NCBI GenBank assembly: GCA_045635785.1 | Contig: JAZTWJ010000086.1 | Span: forward strand, 1-38,147 | Reading direction: 5' to 3' | Length of the DNA stretch: 38,147 nucleotides | From: Flemingiibacterium sp045635785 | GTDB lineage: Bacteria; Bacillota; Clostridia; Oscillospirales; CAG-272 | Part shown: positions 1 to 7,614 of the stretch, piece by piece | How positions within the stretch are numbered: the first letter of the stretch is position 1 | How the letters are laid out: every line of letters starts with the position of its first letter | Position numbers and translations under genes: made by a program | Notes under the pieces: generated by a model | The model's database searches: none | What the model saw: the letters and a program-made list of their open reading frames with translations, nothing else | What the model was told of the DNA's origin: nothing

Positions 1-134
1 CCGGAAACATCGGAAACGATTGCAAGCTTTTGCCCCGTAAGTGCGTTGATCAATGCGGATTTTCCCACATTTGTGCGGCCGAAAATGGCGATATGTGTAC
101 GCTCGCCGCTTGGCGTTTCGTTTAAGTTAGCCAC
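1..134 (-). CDS. hydF: [FeFe]-hydrogenase maturation GTPase HydF (N-terminal fragment)
   Basis: Only the first 44 codons are in the window; the gene continues beyond base 1. The translated fragment carries GERTHIAIFGRTNVGKSAL, whose GRTNVGKS part is the P-loop (G1) of a Ras-like GTPase, followed by INALTGQ and VSDVSG, the usual opening of HydF. HydF is the scaffold that receives the di-iron subcluster made by HydE and HydG and passes it to the hydrogenase. I chose the GTG at 132-134 because GGAG lies 6 bases upstream; the ATG two bases further upstream is in another frame and stops at once. It is the last gene seen in the regulator-hydE-hydG-hydF run, 60 bases after hydG. Identification is strong because of both sequence and context. 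Confidence 0.9.
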   Translation of the reverse strand, partial: MANLNETPSGERTHIAIFGRTNVGKSALINALTGQKLAIVSDVS

Positions 135-194
135 ATGCTTCTCCTTTGCGTTTTTTTGCGTGCTTGTTCATACAGCATATAAATTAGATATTTG

Positions 195-1613
195 TCAGAA
201 TCTGAAATCCCGTTTTCCGTTTCGGATATCCTTCAGCCTTTGGATGACGATCGAACGCACCTTTTCATTGGGAATGTTCATCAACTCTCTCAAAATCAGA
301 TCGGTTCCGATTACCTTGGTATCCAGCGATGCGTAATCCGCCAAATATTCCTTGAGCGTCAACAGCGCATTCGGATGACAGCAGTTCTGGATCTGCTTGG
401 ATTTGCAAAGCTCCATGAAGCGGTCGCCCGTTCTGCCCTCGCGATAGCACGCGGTGCAGAAGCTGGGGATATATCCAAGGCGGATCAGCCAATTGACCAC
501 CTCATCCAGCGTGCGATTGTCTGAAACATCAAACTGCGAGGTCTCCTCATCCTCGGGCGCCGGCTCCGCGTAGCCGCCGACACTGGTACGGGATGCACCG
601 GAGATTTGCGAAACGCCGAGACGAAGCACCTTTTCGCGCACTTCCTTTGACTCTCTTGTGGAGATGATCATGCCCGTATACGGCACCGAAATGCGGATCA
701 AAGCGCAGATTTTTGCAAAGATTTCATCGGAAATCGAATTGTCAAAGGTGCTGGGGTCGATGTCCTGCGCGCGTTTGATGCGCGGTACCGAAATGGTGTG
801 AGGACCAACGCCATGCACCGCTTCAAGATGCTCCGCGTGCATAAGAAGTCCCGCGAATTCATAGCGATACAGCTCGAGTCCAAACAGAACGCCAAGTCCC
901 ACATCATCAATACCGCCTTCCATTGCGCGGTCCATCGCCTCGGTGTGATACGCATAATTGTGCTTCGGTCCCGTGGGATGGAGCTTTTCGTAGCTTTCCT
1001 TGTGGTATGTTTCCTGAAACAAAATATAGGTTCCGATGCCTGCATCGCGCAGCTTGCGATAATTTTCCACCGTCGTCGCAGCGATGTTGACATTCACACG
1101 GCGGATCGCGCCGTTTTTGTGCTTGATGTCATAGATCGTCTTGATGGATTCGAGAATATATTCGATGGGATTGTTGATCGGATCCTCGCCCGCTTCGATG
1201 GCAAGGCGCTTGTGTCCCATATCCTGCAATGCTATGACCTCGTTGCGAATCTCCTCCTGAGTCAGCTTTTTGCGGGTGATGCACTTATTCTGATGATGAT
1301 ACGGGCAGTAAATGCAGCCATTTACGCAATAGTTCGACAGATAAAGCGGTGCAAACATGACAATGCGGTTTCCGTAGAAATCCTTTTTGATCTGTTCGGC
1401 AAGGTCATACATCTCTTTGATCTTTCCCTCGTCCTCGCATGCCAAAAGAACCGATGCTTCGCGATGGTTTAGACCTTTTAATTCCCGTGCCTTATTTAGA
1501 ATTTCGTCTACAAGAGCCATGTCATTTTTGTGCTCATCTGCATAGGCAAGCGTGGCGCGGATCTCTTCGTCAGAAATAAATTCCTCGGCTTTTAATGATT
1601 TTATATCATACAT
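195..1613 (-). CDS. hydG: [FeFe]-hydrogenase maturation radical SAM protein HydG
   Basis: HydG cleaves tyrosine to give the CO and CN ligands of the hydrogenase H-cluster. The 472-residue product has the radical SAM cysteines C96-x3-C100-x2-C103 and the C-terminal C386-x2-C389-x22-C412 set that binds the auxiliary cluster in this family; length is normal for HydG. Two starts are possible: GTG at 1622, or ATG at 1613 (MYDIKSLK), which has GGTGAG four bases upstream; I prefer the ATG. A 7-bp hairpin (CCTTCGC, loop CCTT, GCGAAGG; 1627-1644) ends just upstream, with its 3' arm overlapping an AAGGA, so initiation may be modulated by folding. It follows hydE by 69 bases and precedes hydF, and is presumably co-transcribed from the promoter near 3172-3200. 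Confidence 0.96.
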   Translation of the reverse strand: MYDIKSLKAEEFISDEEIRATLAYADEHKNDMALVDEILNKARELKGLNHREASVLLACEDEGKIKEMYDLAEQIKKDFYGNRIVMFAPLYLSNYCVNGCIYCPYHHQNKCITRKKLTQEEIRNEVIALQDMGHKRLAIEAGEDPINNPIEYILESIKTIYDIKHKNGAIRRVNVNIAATTVENYRKLRDAGIGTYILFQETYHKESYEKLHPTGPKHNYAYHTEAMDRAMEGGIDDVGLGVLFGLELYRYEFAGLLMHAEHLEAVHGVGPHTISVPRIKRAQDIDPSTFDNSISDEIFAKICALIRISVPYTGMIISTRESKEVREKVLRLGVSQISGASRTSVGGYAEPAPEDEETSQFDVSDNRTLDEVVNWLIRLGYIPSFCTACYREGRTGDRFMELCKSKQIQNCCHPNALLTLKEYLADYASLDTKVIGTDLILRELMNIPNEKVRSIVIQRLKDIRNGKRDFRF

Positions 1614-1682
1614 AATTCTCACCGTTCCTTCGCAAGGGCGAAGGCTTTCTTTATATATTTTTCAACTGATTTATACTCACGG

Positions 1683-2738
1683 TCAACCTTTGTTGATGGC
1701 ATCACCGCGCCCCATGTCAACCGTCAAACCGATTTGTGCTAATCGCGCGGTCAGATCCTTCACATGCTCCGCGGTCTCATCGCCCGAACAAAGCTTGTTG
1801 TTATATAGCATATATTTTTGTCGCACTTCCTTTGGCGAAAGGTTGGGCATTACAACGTTCGCACCTGCCAAAAATCCCCGTTCTCTGCCATCCTCCGCGA
1901 TGGTTCCCAACGCCGTGGTCGCTGGAAGCAGCACATTCGGCAAAAGCAGTCTGGTCAGAGCCAGCATAAATAGCGTCATTTCAAGAGTTCCCGCAGACTT
2001 TTCGGCAAATGGCGTATCTTTATGCGGAATAAACGGCCCGATCCCCACCATGTGCGGTTGCAGATCCGCAAGGAAGAGCAGATCCTCAGCAAGAGTCTCC
2101 GCCGTTTGTCCGGGGGAGCCAACCATAAAGCCCGCACCCGTTTGAAATCCTATGGATTTTAAGTCATACAAACAGCGTTTGCGATTTTCTAGCGTCAGCT
2201 CCTCCGGATGGAGCATCCGATAATGGGCATCGCTTGCCGTTTCGTGTCGCAAGAGATAGCGATCTGCACCCGCTTCGTATAGCTTTTCATAGGATTCGCG
2301 GGATTTTTCGCCAAGCGAAAGCGTCACCGCACAATCTCCGTGCGCCGACTTGATGGCGCGCACCAAATTTGCCACTCGCTCGTCGGAGAATTTGGCATCC
2401 TCTCCGCCTTGCAGTACAAATGTATGAAATCCGATGGAGGCACCGTAATCACAGCATTCGAGAATTTGCTCGTCTGTCAGACGATAGCGATCCGCGCACC
2501 GATTGGAACGCCGCAATCCGCAATAGTAGCAATCGTTTTTGCAAAAGGCGGACACCTCAATAAGTCCGCGAAGAAAGATTCGCCGACCGTACACACGGTC
2601 ACGCAGAGCTTCCGCCCGAAAACGCGCCGCTTCATATAGCGTTTCATCGCCTGTTTTTTCATAGTACCCGATGAGTTGTGCAAGCTCGTTCTTGCATGGC
2701 AAAGCACCGGATTCTATTTTTTTGATGATTTCAAGCAT
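1683..2738 (-). CDS. hydE: [FeFe]-hydrogenase maturation radical SAM protein HydE
   Basis: HydE is a radical SAM enzyme that works on the Fe-cysteine synthon made by HydG and helps build the bridging dithiolate of the H-cluster. The 351-residue product has the radical SAM motif C66-x3-C70-x2-C73 (CKNDCYYC) followed by GLRRSN, and a full TIM-barrel length typical of HydE. The start ATG overlaps the end of the upstream regulator gene by 8 bases, indicating translational coupling. Biotin synthase and PylB-type methylornithine synthase are relatives, but the adjacency to hydG and hydF makes HydE the clear call. Confidence 0.95.
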   Translation of the reverse strand: MLEIIKKIESGALPCKNELAQLIGYYEKTGDETLYEAARFRAEALRDRVYGRRIFLRGLIEVSAFCKNDCYYCGLRRSNRCADRYRLTDEQILECCDYGASIGFHTFVLQGGEDAKFSDERVANLVRAIKSAHGDCAVTLSLGEKSRESYEKLYEAGADRYLLRHETASDAHYRMLHPEELTLENRKRCLYDLKSIGFQTGAGFMVGSPGQTAETLAEDLLFLADLQPHMVGIGPFIPHKDTPFAEKSAGTLEMTLFMLALTRLLLPNVLLPATTALGTIAEDGRERGFLAGANVVMPNLSPKEVRQKYMLYNNKLCSGDETAEHVKDLTARLAQIGLTVDMGRGDAINKG

Positions 2739-2988
2739 TTGTGCCTACCTTTGAAACGATGGTTTTGGTTGTTACACCCGCAAGATTACCAAGCTTGCCG
2801 GACAGAGCGGAGATCACATCGGCAGGCGCATCCATCGCAATGCTGATGATGGAGATCCCTCGTTCCTGATGCGGCACGCCCATTCTGCCGATGATATAAT
2901 CTCCGTATTGATGCAGAATCTCGTTCAATCGCGAAACGGCGGTTTTATCCTCGACGACAATGCCGACGAGAGCAATTTTTGTTTCCAT
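2731..2988 (-). CDS. iron-only hydrogenase system regulator, ACT-like (TM1266 family)
   Basis: Product of 85 residues beginning METKIALVGIVVED, containing the pattern of the small ACT/NikR-C-like proteins often encoded beside hydEGF (TM1266 type): a short beta strand, a helix with LNEILHQYG, IIGRMGVPH and a terminal strand pair. The family is usually annotated as a putative hydrogenase system regulator; its ligand and mechanism are not established to my knowledge. I chose ATG 2988 over the upstream GTG (3003) because GGAGGGG sits directly upstream of the ATG and would lie inside the longer reading frame. It is the first gene of the hyd operon and overlaps hydE by 8 bases. No DNA-binding helix-turn-helix is evident, so it may act by binding a ligand, protein or RNA. 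Confidence 0.85.
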   Translation of the reverse strand: METKIALVGIVVEDKTAVSRLNEILHQYGDYIIGRMGVPHQERGISIISIAMDAPADVISALSGKLGNLAGVTTKTIVSKVGTNA

Positions 2989-3003
2989 ACCCCTCCAAAA
3001 CAC

Positions 3004-3034
3004 AAAAAATCCACGCAGTTCTGATTCTGCGCGG
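3004..3034 (-). terminator. leader terminator in front of the hyd operon
   Basis: In the minus-strand transcript CCGCGCAG (3034-3027) pairs with CTGCGTGG (3018-3011) over an 8-base loop, giving eight pairs with one G-U, followed by A and six T. It lies between the promoter at 3172-3200 and the first hyd gene, only a few bases before that gene's SD, so it can only make sense as a conditional (attenuation) terminator. Confidence 0.8.
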
Positions 3035-3165
3035 ACGCCAAAATATGCGGATGTACCGCAATTCTTGTCGAACTCGCTCCGTCAGGCAACCCTTTCGGCG
3101 CAGAACCACAATAGATGTAATATTTGGGCTTGCACGGATAGGCGCACCTTACCGAGAAGCTCTAT
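3019..3165 (-). promoter_or_regulatory. structured 5' leader, riboswitch-like, of the hyd operon
   Basis: About 175 bases separate the predicted start of transcription from the regulator gene. Within it TTCTGCGC (3105-3098) is perfectly complementary to GCGCAGAA (3032-3025), closing a domain of about 65 bases that holds a further GCGG/CCGC hairpin and a possible GGxxxGCC/GGCxxCC helix. Six bases of the 3' strand (3032-3027) are also the 5' arm of the terminator at 3004-3034, so the two structures exclude each other. This is the normal layout of a transcriptional ON switch, where stabilising the closing helix would prevent termination. I compared it by memory with common riboswitch consensus sequences (SAM, TPP, FMN, lysine, glycine, cobalamin, M-box, ZTP, T-box) and none fits convincingly. 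Confidence 0.6.
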
Positions 3166-3171
3166 GTTAAT

Positions 3172-3200
3172 ATTATAACATACTTGTTTGTGATATGCAA
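3172..3200 (-). promoter_or_regulatory. sigma-A promoter of the hyd operon
   Basis: Reading the minus strand, -35 TTGCAT (3200-3195), 17-base spacer, -10 TATAAT (3177-3172). Transcription should start near 3165 and run through the structured leader into the regulator gene. Confidence 0.8.
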
Positions 3201-3233
3201 GCTTTGCACATAATATTTACATTTTCGACATAA

Positions 3234-3264
3234 CAAAAAGCCCTCACTCCACAGAATGAGAGCT
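3234..3264 (-). terminator. rho-independent terminator after argF
   Basis: On the minus strand AGCTCTCATTC pairs with GAGTGAGGGCT (11 pairs, two G-U) over a TGTG loop and is followed by five T. It ends the arginine operon about 30 bases after the argF stop, and isolates it from the hyd promoter just downstream. Confidence 0.9.
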
Positions 3265-3294
3265 TTGCATGTAATTGCTTTGTGATTTGCCGAA

Positions 3295-4206
3295 TTACTT
3301 CGCCATGAGCTTGACCATAACTGCCTTTTGTGCGTGCAGACGGTTTTCCGCTTCTTCGAAAATCTCGTTTGCGTGTGCTTCGAATACCTTTGTGGTAATT
3401 TCTTCTTCGCGATGTGCAGGCAGGCAATGCTGAACCATGGCATCCTTTGCGGCAACGTCCATCACCGCGTCGTTGATCTGGTAGCCCTTGAACACTTCAC
3501 GACGAATTGCGGCTTCTTCTTCCTGACCCATGGATGCCCATACGTCAGTAAAAAGAACGTCAGCATCCTTCGCCGCCTCGAAAACATTCTCGGTCAACGT
3601 GAACATACCTTCGTATCCCTTCGCAAAGTCAAGCACCTGTGCATCGGGCGAATATGCCTTCGGGCAAGCCACGGAAACCTTCATGCCAACGGTCAGACCA
3701 CCGACGATCAGCGAGTTTGCCATGTTGTTACCGTCGCCGATATAGCACATTTTCAAACCGTCGAAGCCGCCCTTGAACTCACGGACCGTCTGCAGATCCG
3801 CAAGGATCTGGCAGGGATGGCAGTAATCCGTCAATCCGTTGATGATCGGGATGCTTGCATATTCCGCAAGATCCTCCACTTCCTTTTGTGCGAAGGTGCG
3901 GATCATAATGCCGTCGAGGTAACGGGAAAGCACGCGCGCAGTATCCTGCACAGGCTCTCCTCTGCCGATCTGCAGATCGCGCGAGGAAAGGAAGAGCGCC
4001 TGACCGCCAAGCTGATACATACCCGTCTCAAAGGAAACGCGAGTTCTGGTGGATGATTTCTGGAAGATCATACCCAGCGTCTGTCCCTTCAGAATGTGAT
4101 GCTCGATGCCCTGCTTTGTTTCTGCCTTCAGCTTGATGGCAAGATCGAGAATCTCGTTAATTTCGGACTTTGAAAGGTCCGCCATTTTCAAAAGATCGTT
4201 TTTCAT
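3295..4206 (-). CDS. argF: ornithine carbamoyltransferase
   Basis: Cytoplasmic enzyme joining carbamoyl phosphate and ornithine to give citrulline. The 303-residue product has the carbamoyl-phosphate motif STRTR (52-56), HPCQ (130-133), the ornithine-loop type FTDVWASMGQ, and the catalytic HCLPAH (260-265). Length matches anabolic OTCases. It is the last gene of the arginine operon, followed by a terminator. It has no SD at the normal distance: the only good match, GGAAAGG (4236-4230), is separated from the ATG by a hairpin (4216-4229) plus 9 bases, described separately. A catabolic role is unlikely because no arginine deiminase or carbamate kinase gene is nearby and all neighbours are biosynthetic. 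Confidence 0.97.
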   Translation of the reverse strand: MKNDLLKMADLSKSEINEILDLAIKLKAETKQGIEHHILKGQTLGMIFQKSSTRTRVSFETGMYQLGGQALFLSSRDLQIGRGEPVQDTARVLSRYLDGIMIRTFAQKEVEDLAEYASIPIINGLTDYCHPCQILADLQTVREFKGGFDGLKMCYIGDGNNMANSLIVGGLTVGMKVSVACPKAYSPDAQVLDFAKGYEGMFTLTENVFEAAKDADVLFTDVWASMGQEEEAAIRREVFKGYQINDAVMDVAAKDAMVQHCLPAHREEEITTKVFEAHANEIFEEAENRLHAQKAVMVKLMAK

Positions 4207-4215
4207 TTTTATAAT

Positions 4216-4236
4216 CGGCTAAGAAGCCGCCTTTCC
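4216..4236 (-). promoter_or_regulatory. argF ribosome binding site with intervening hairpin
   Basis: Transcript order is GGAAAGG, then CGGCT-TCTT-AGCCG (5-bp GC-rich hairpin with 4-base loop), then 9 bases, then the argF ATG. Unfolded, the SD is 23 bases from the start codon, too far; folded, the effective spacing becomes about 9. No other purine-rich SD lies closer. Confidence 0.6.
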
Positions 4237-4257
4237 TATCGTTATATTAAATGCCGT

Positions 4258-5436
4258 TTAAGCCAGTACGTTTGCTAGAATTGCGGCACCTGCTTCGATC
4301 TCCGCATCGGAGATCGTCAGCGGCGGCAACAGTCGGATGACATCCTTGCCTGCGGTCAGCACAAGAAGTCCGGCATCCGCGCAAGCATGGAGATAATCCT
4401 TCGGACTGCCCTCCACGGCAAAGCCGATCATCATTCCGCGTCCGCGCACAGCCTTCACCTTGGATGGCTGATTTGCCATGACTGCGTTTATGATTTTTTC
4501 GCCTTTTTTATTCACCTCCGCAAGGAAGTTCGGATCGGAAACGCGCTTGACCACTTCCAGCGCACCTGCACATACCACGGGATTTGCGCCGAAGGTGGAA
4601 CCGTGCATGCCGGCACTCAGCGTATGTTCCACTTTTTCGCCGCCAATAAAAGCACCGATGGGAAGACCGCCGCCAAGGCCCTTTGCCAGCGTTACAATGT
4701 CGGGCTTCACATCAAAGGCTTCATAGCCGAAGAAGCTGCCCGTTCTGCCCACTCCGGTCTGCACCTCATCAAAAATGAGCAGCAGATCGCGCTCGTCGCA
4801 GAGCTTGCGAAGCTCTTTCACATATGCGACGTCAAGCATATTCACACCGCCCTCGCCCTGGATCGGCTCCGCCATAATGGCGCAAACGTCGGGTGTGATC
4901 GCCGCCTTCAACGCATCAAGATCATTAGCGGGCGCATACTTAAAGCCCTCTGTGAAGGGGTAAAAATACTGATGGAACACATCCTGTCCCGTCGCCGCCA
5001 ACGTGGTTACGGTGCGGCCGTGGAAGGAGTTTTCAAGCGTAATAACGGTTGCGCGATTTTCGCCGTACTTATCGAAGGAATACTTTCTTGCCAGCTTGAT
5101 GGCACCCTCGTTGGCTTCCGCACCGGAGTTTCCGAAAAATACGCGGCGAAGACCGGACAGCTTGATGAGCTGCTCCGCTAAAAGAGATGCGGCTTCGCAG
5201 TAAAAATAGTTGGAATAATGGCCGATTTTATGGAGCTGTGCTTCCACGGCAGACATCCAGCCCTCATCACACCAACCGAGGCAGTTGACACCGATGCCGC
5301 TGGTGAAGTCGATGTAGGTCTTTCCGTCCGCATCCACCATGGTGGCATTTTTTCCGATAGCAGGCGCGATGGCGAGTCTGCCGTAGGTTTGCATGATATT
5401 TTCTTGATCCAGCGCGATAATTTGACTCGTATTCAT
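4258..5436 (-). CDS. argD: acetylornithine aminotransferase
   Basis: Class III PLP aminotransferase that converts N-acetylglutamate semialdehyde to N-acetylornithine using glutamate. The 392-residue product has the NSGAEANEGAIKLARKY region, the DEVQTGVGRTG motif before the cofactor lysine, and K252 in LAKGLGGGLPIG as the expected Schiff-base lysine. Start ATG has GAGGAAAAG a few bases upstream. It follows argB by 14 bases and precedes argF by 51. Related ornithine, GABA or succinylornithine aminotransferases cannot be excluded from motifs alone, but the operon fixes the role. Confidence 0.96.
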   Translation of the reverse strand: MNTSQIIALDQENIMQTYGRLAIAPAIGKNATMVDADGKTYIDFTSGIGVNCLGWCDEGWMSAVEAQLHKIGHYSNYFYCEAASLLAEQLIKLSGLRRVFFGNSGAEANEGAIKLARKYSFDKYGENRATVITLENSFHGRTVTTLAATGQDVFHQYFYPFTEGFKYAPANDLDALKAAITPDVCAIMAEPIQGEGGVNMLDVAYVKELRKLCDERDLLLIFDEVQTGVGRTGSFFGYEAFDVKPDIVTLAKGLGGGLPIGAFIGGEKVEHTLSAGMHGSTFGANPVVCAGALEVVKRVSDPNFLAEVNKKGEKIINAVMANQPSKVKAVRGRGMMIGFAVEGSPKDYLHACADAGLLVLTAGKDVIRLLPPLTISDAEIEAGAAILANVLA

Positions 5437-5450
5437 GACTTTTCCTCGCT

Positions 5451-6314
5451 TTATGCCTTAAACAGCGTTCCGATACCTTCATCGGAAAGCATTTCGATCA
5501 GGATGGAATGTGAAATTCTGCCGTCCAAAATAACCGTATGTGCGATGCCGCCCTTGACCGCATCCACACAGCATTGTACCTTGGGGATCATTCCGCCGCT
5601 GATAACGCCTTCGTCGATCAGTCCCTGCACTTCATCGAGGCGAACCTCGGGAATGAGCGTATCCTCATCCTTGACATCGCGCATAAGTCCGCGAATGTCG
5701 GTGAGAAGCAGAAGATTGGATGCCTTCAGCGCGATGGCAATCTTGCAAGCCGCCGTATCCGCGTTGATGTTATAAACGCGGGAGTCCTCGTCGCCGAGCG
5801 CAACGGTGGAGACCACGGGAATATATCCCTTTTCGATGTTGTCACGGATAATGGAAGTGTCCACCTCGTAGATTTCACCCACGTTGCCGTAATCGGTGTC
5901 GCCGTCTAATTTGTGCGCCTTGATCATGCCGCCGTCAATGCCGCAAAGACCAACCGCCTTTCCGCCGATCTGCTCGATTTTGTTGACCAGATCCTTATTC
6001 GTCTTTCCTGCAAGAACCATCTGCACGATCTCAATGGTTTCATCATCGGTGTAGCGCAGGCCGTTGATGAACTTGGGCTCCTTGCCCACGCGCTTGAGCA
6101 TATCGGAAATTTCGGGACCGCCGCCATGAACAAGCACAACATTGATGCCAACGCAAGTAAGCAGAACCAAGTCTTCAATGACCGCCTTTTTCAGTCCCTC
6201 GTTGATCATCGCATTTCCGCCGTATTTGACGACGATGGTCTTACCCGCGTACTTTTGAATATACGGAAGCGCTTGAGTTAAAATGCCCGCCTTCTCCATA
6301 TTAGATAAAAACAT
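5451..6314 (-). CDS. argB: acetylglutamate kinase
   Basis: Amino acid kinase family enzyme that phosphorylates N-acetylglutamate, the usual feedback point for arginine. The 287-residue product has the N-terminal VVKYGGNAM lysine/glycine motif, VLVHGGGPEI substrate loop, and the C-terminal ISGGMIPK and HSILIEML motifs of ArgB. The start has AGAGG eight bases upstream. It has a short N-terminal stretch with ILTQALPYIQKYAGK, compatible with the N-terminal helix found in arginine-inhibited hexameric enzymes, so feedback inhibition is plausible but inferred. It sits 28 bases after argJ and 14 before argD. Confidence 0.97.
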   Translation of the reverse strand: MFLSNMEKAGILTQALPYIQKYAGKTIVVKYGGNAMINEGLKKAVIEDLVLLTCVGINVVLVHGGGPEISDMLKRVGKEPKFINGLRYTDDETIEIVQMVLAGKTNKDLVNKIEQIGGKAVGLCGIDGGMIKAHKLDGDTDYGNVGEIYEVDTSIIRDNIEKGYIPVVSTVALGDEDSRVYNINADTAACKIAIALKASNLLLLTDIRGLMRDVKDEDTLIPEVRLDEVQGLIDEGVISGGMIPKVQCCVDAVKGGIAHTVILDGRISHSILIEMLSDEGIGTLFKA

Positions 6315-6342
6315 GATTGATACCTCTGTATGTAAATTACTC

Positions 6343-7575
6343 TTATGAGCGATAATCGCCGTTTATACGGACATATTCATAGGACAGATCACAGCCCCAT
6401 GCCTTTGCGTCAGCGCTGCCCACCTTCATGTCGATGTCGATGGTCAGATGGCGGCGCAGAAGAATGGTTTTTGCAAGTTCCTCGGAAAAGTCCACGCCGC
6501 GTCCGTTTTCGCAGACGAGAATCTCGCCCGCGCGGCTCATGAACTTCACGTCAATTTTATCCGTGTCGATTTCCACGCCCGCATAACCGAGTGCGCAAAG
6601 AATGCGTCCCCAGTTTGCATCAGCGCCAAACATCGCCGTTTTTACAAGGCTGGAGTTGATGACGGATTTCGCCAAAATGCGCGCACCGTCACAATCGGTG
6701 AAATTGCGAATGCGGCATTCAATCAGCTTGGTCGCGCCCTCGCCATCGGATGCGATCGCCATGGCAAGGCGGGTACAGAGAGCTGCAAGACCTTCGCGGA
6801 ATGCGTCAAAATCCTCACCCTCGGCGGTGATCTCCGCATTGCCAGCTAAGCCGGAGGCGAGGACCGTCACCATATCATTGGTGGAAGTATCGCCGTCTAC
6901 GCTCACCATGTTGAAGGTGTCGCGGATGACTTCGGAAAGCGCTTTTTGCAGCATCACCGAAGAAATCGCCGCATCTGTGGTGATGAAGCAAAGCATGGTA
7001 GCCATGTTGGGCGCAATCATGCCCGAGCCCTTGCAAATGCCGCCGAGATGAACGGTTTTTTTGCCGATCTCCATCTCAAAAGCAAATTCCTTCTTCTTGG
7101 TATCGGTGGTCATGATGGCGGTAGCGGCGGCATCGGATGCCTCCGCACTGCGATCAAGTCCTGCTACCAGCTGAGGAATGCCCTTTTCAATGGGCTCGAG
7201 CGGCAGCGGCACGCCAATAACACCGGTGGATGCGACAATAATATCCTCCTCCGGAATCGAAAGTGCTTTTGCCAGCATCTCACAGGTGGCATTTGCCTTA
7301 TCGTAGCCGTCGGAATTGCAGGTGTTTGCATTGCCGGAATTGCAGATGGCTGCGCGCGCCTTTCCGTTTGCCAGATGAGCGCGAGTCACGCCAACCGGTG
7401 CCGCGAACACCTTGTTTGTGGTGTAAACGCCTGCGGCGGAACAATCCACATCGGCAAGGATCAGCGCCAGATCACGCTTTGACTTATTCTTGCGGAAACC
7501 TGCATGCACGCCCGCCGCTTTGAAGCCTTCCGCCGCGCAGATGCCGCCTTCACAAGGTTGAATGTTGTAATTCAT
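6343..7575 (-). CDS. argJ: bifunctional glutamate N-acetyltransferase/ornithine acetyltransferase
   Basis: ArgJ transfers the acetyl group from acetylornithine to glutamate, giving the recycling form of the pathway, and often also makes acetylglutamate from acetyl-CoA. The 410-residue precursor has the self-cleavage site ATML (A192/T193), where the freed threonine becomes the nucleophile of the second subunit, plus the ICNSGNAN and MVSVDGDTSTND motifs. I start it at ATG 7575 (MNYNIQP) with GGAG upstream; the longer frame would begin at a TTG that is part of the SD. Because argJ and argD are here and no argA or argE is needed, the operon encodes the cyclic pathway. Confidence 0.97.
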   Translation of the reverse strand: MNYNIQPCEGGICAAEGFKAAGVHAGFRKNKSKRDLALILADVDCSAAGVYTTNKVFAAPVGVTRAHLANGKARAAICNSGNANTCNSDGYDKANATCEMLAKALSIPEEDIIVASTGVIGVPLPLEPIEKGIPQLVAGLDRSAEASDAAATAIMTTDTKKKEFAFEMEIGKKTVHLGGICKGSGMIAPNMATMLCFITTDAAISSVMLQKALSEVIRDTFNMVSVDGDTSTNDMVTVLASGLAGNAEITAEGEDFDAFREGLAALCTRLAMAIASDGEGATKLIECRIRNFTDCDGARILAKSVINSSLVKTAMFGADANWGRILCALGYAGVEIDTDKIDVKFMSRAGEILVCENGRGVDFSEELAKTILLRRHLTIDIDMKVGSADAKAWGCDLSYEYVRINGDYRS

Positions 7576-7614
7576 ATTCTTCTCCAAATATTATTTATTT
7601 CTTTATTACGTCTT

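Noticed and set aside
3045..3065. T-box-like string GCGGATGTACCGC on the plus strand
   Set aside because: The promoter and terminator in this region read the opposite strand, and the flanking T-box features are absent.
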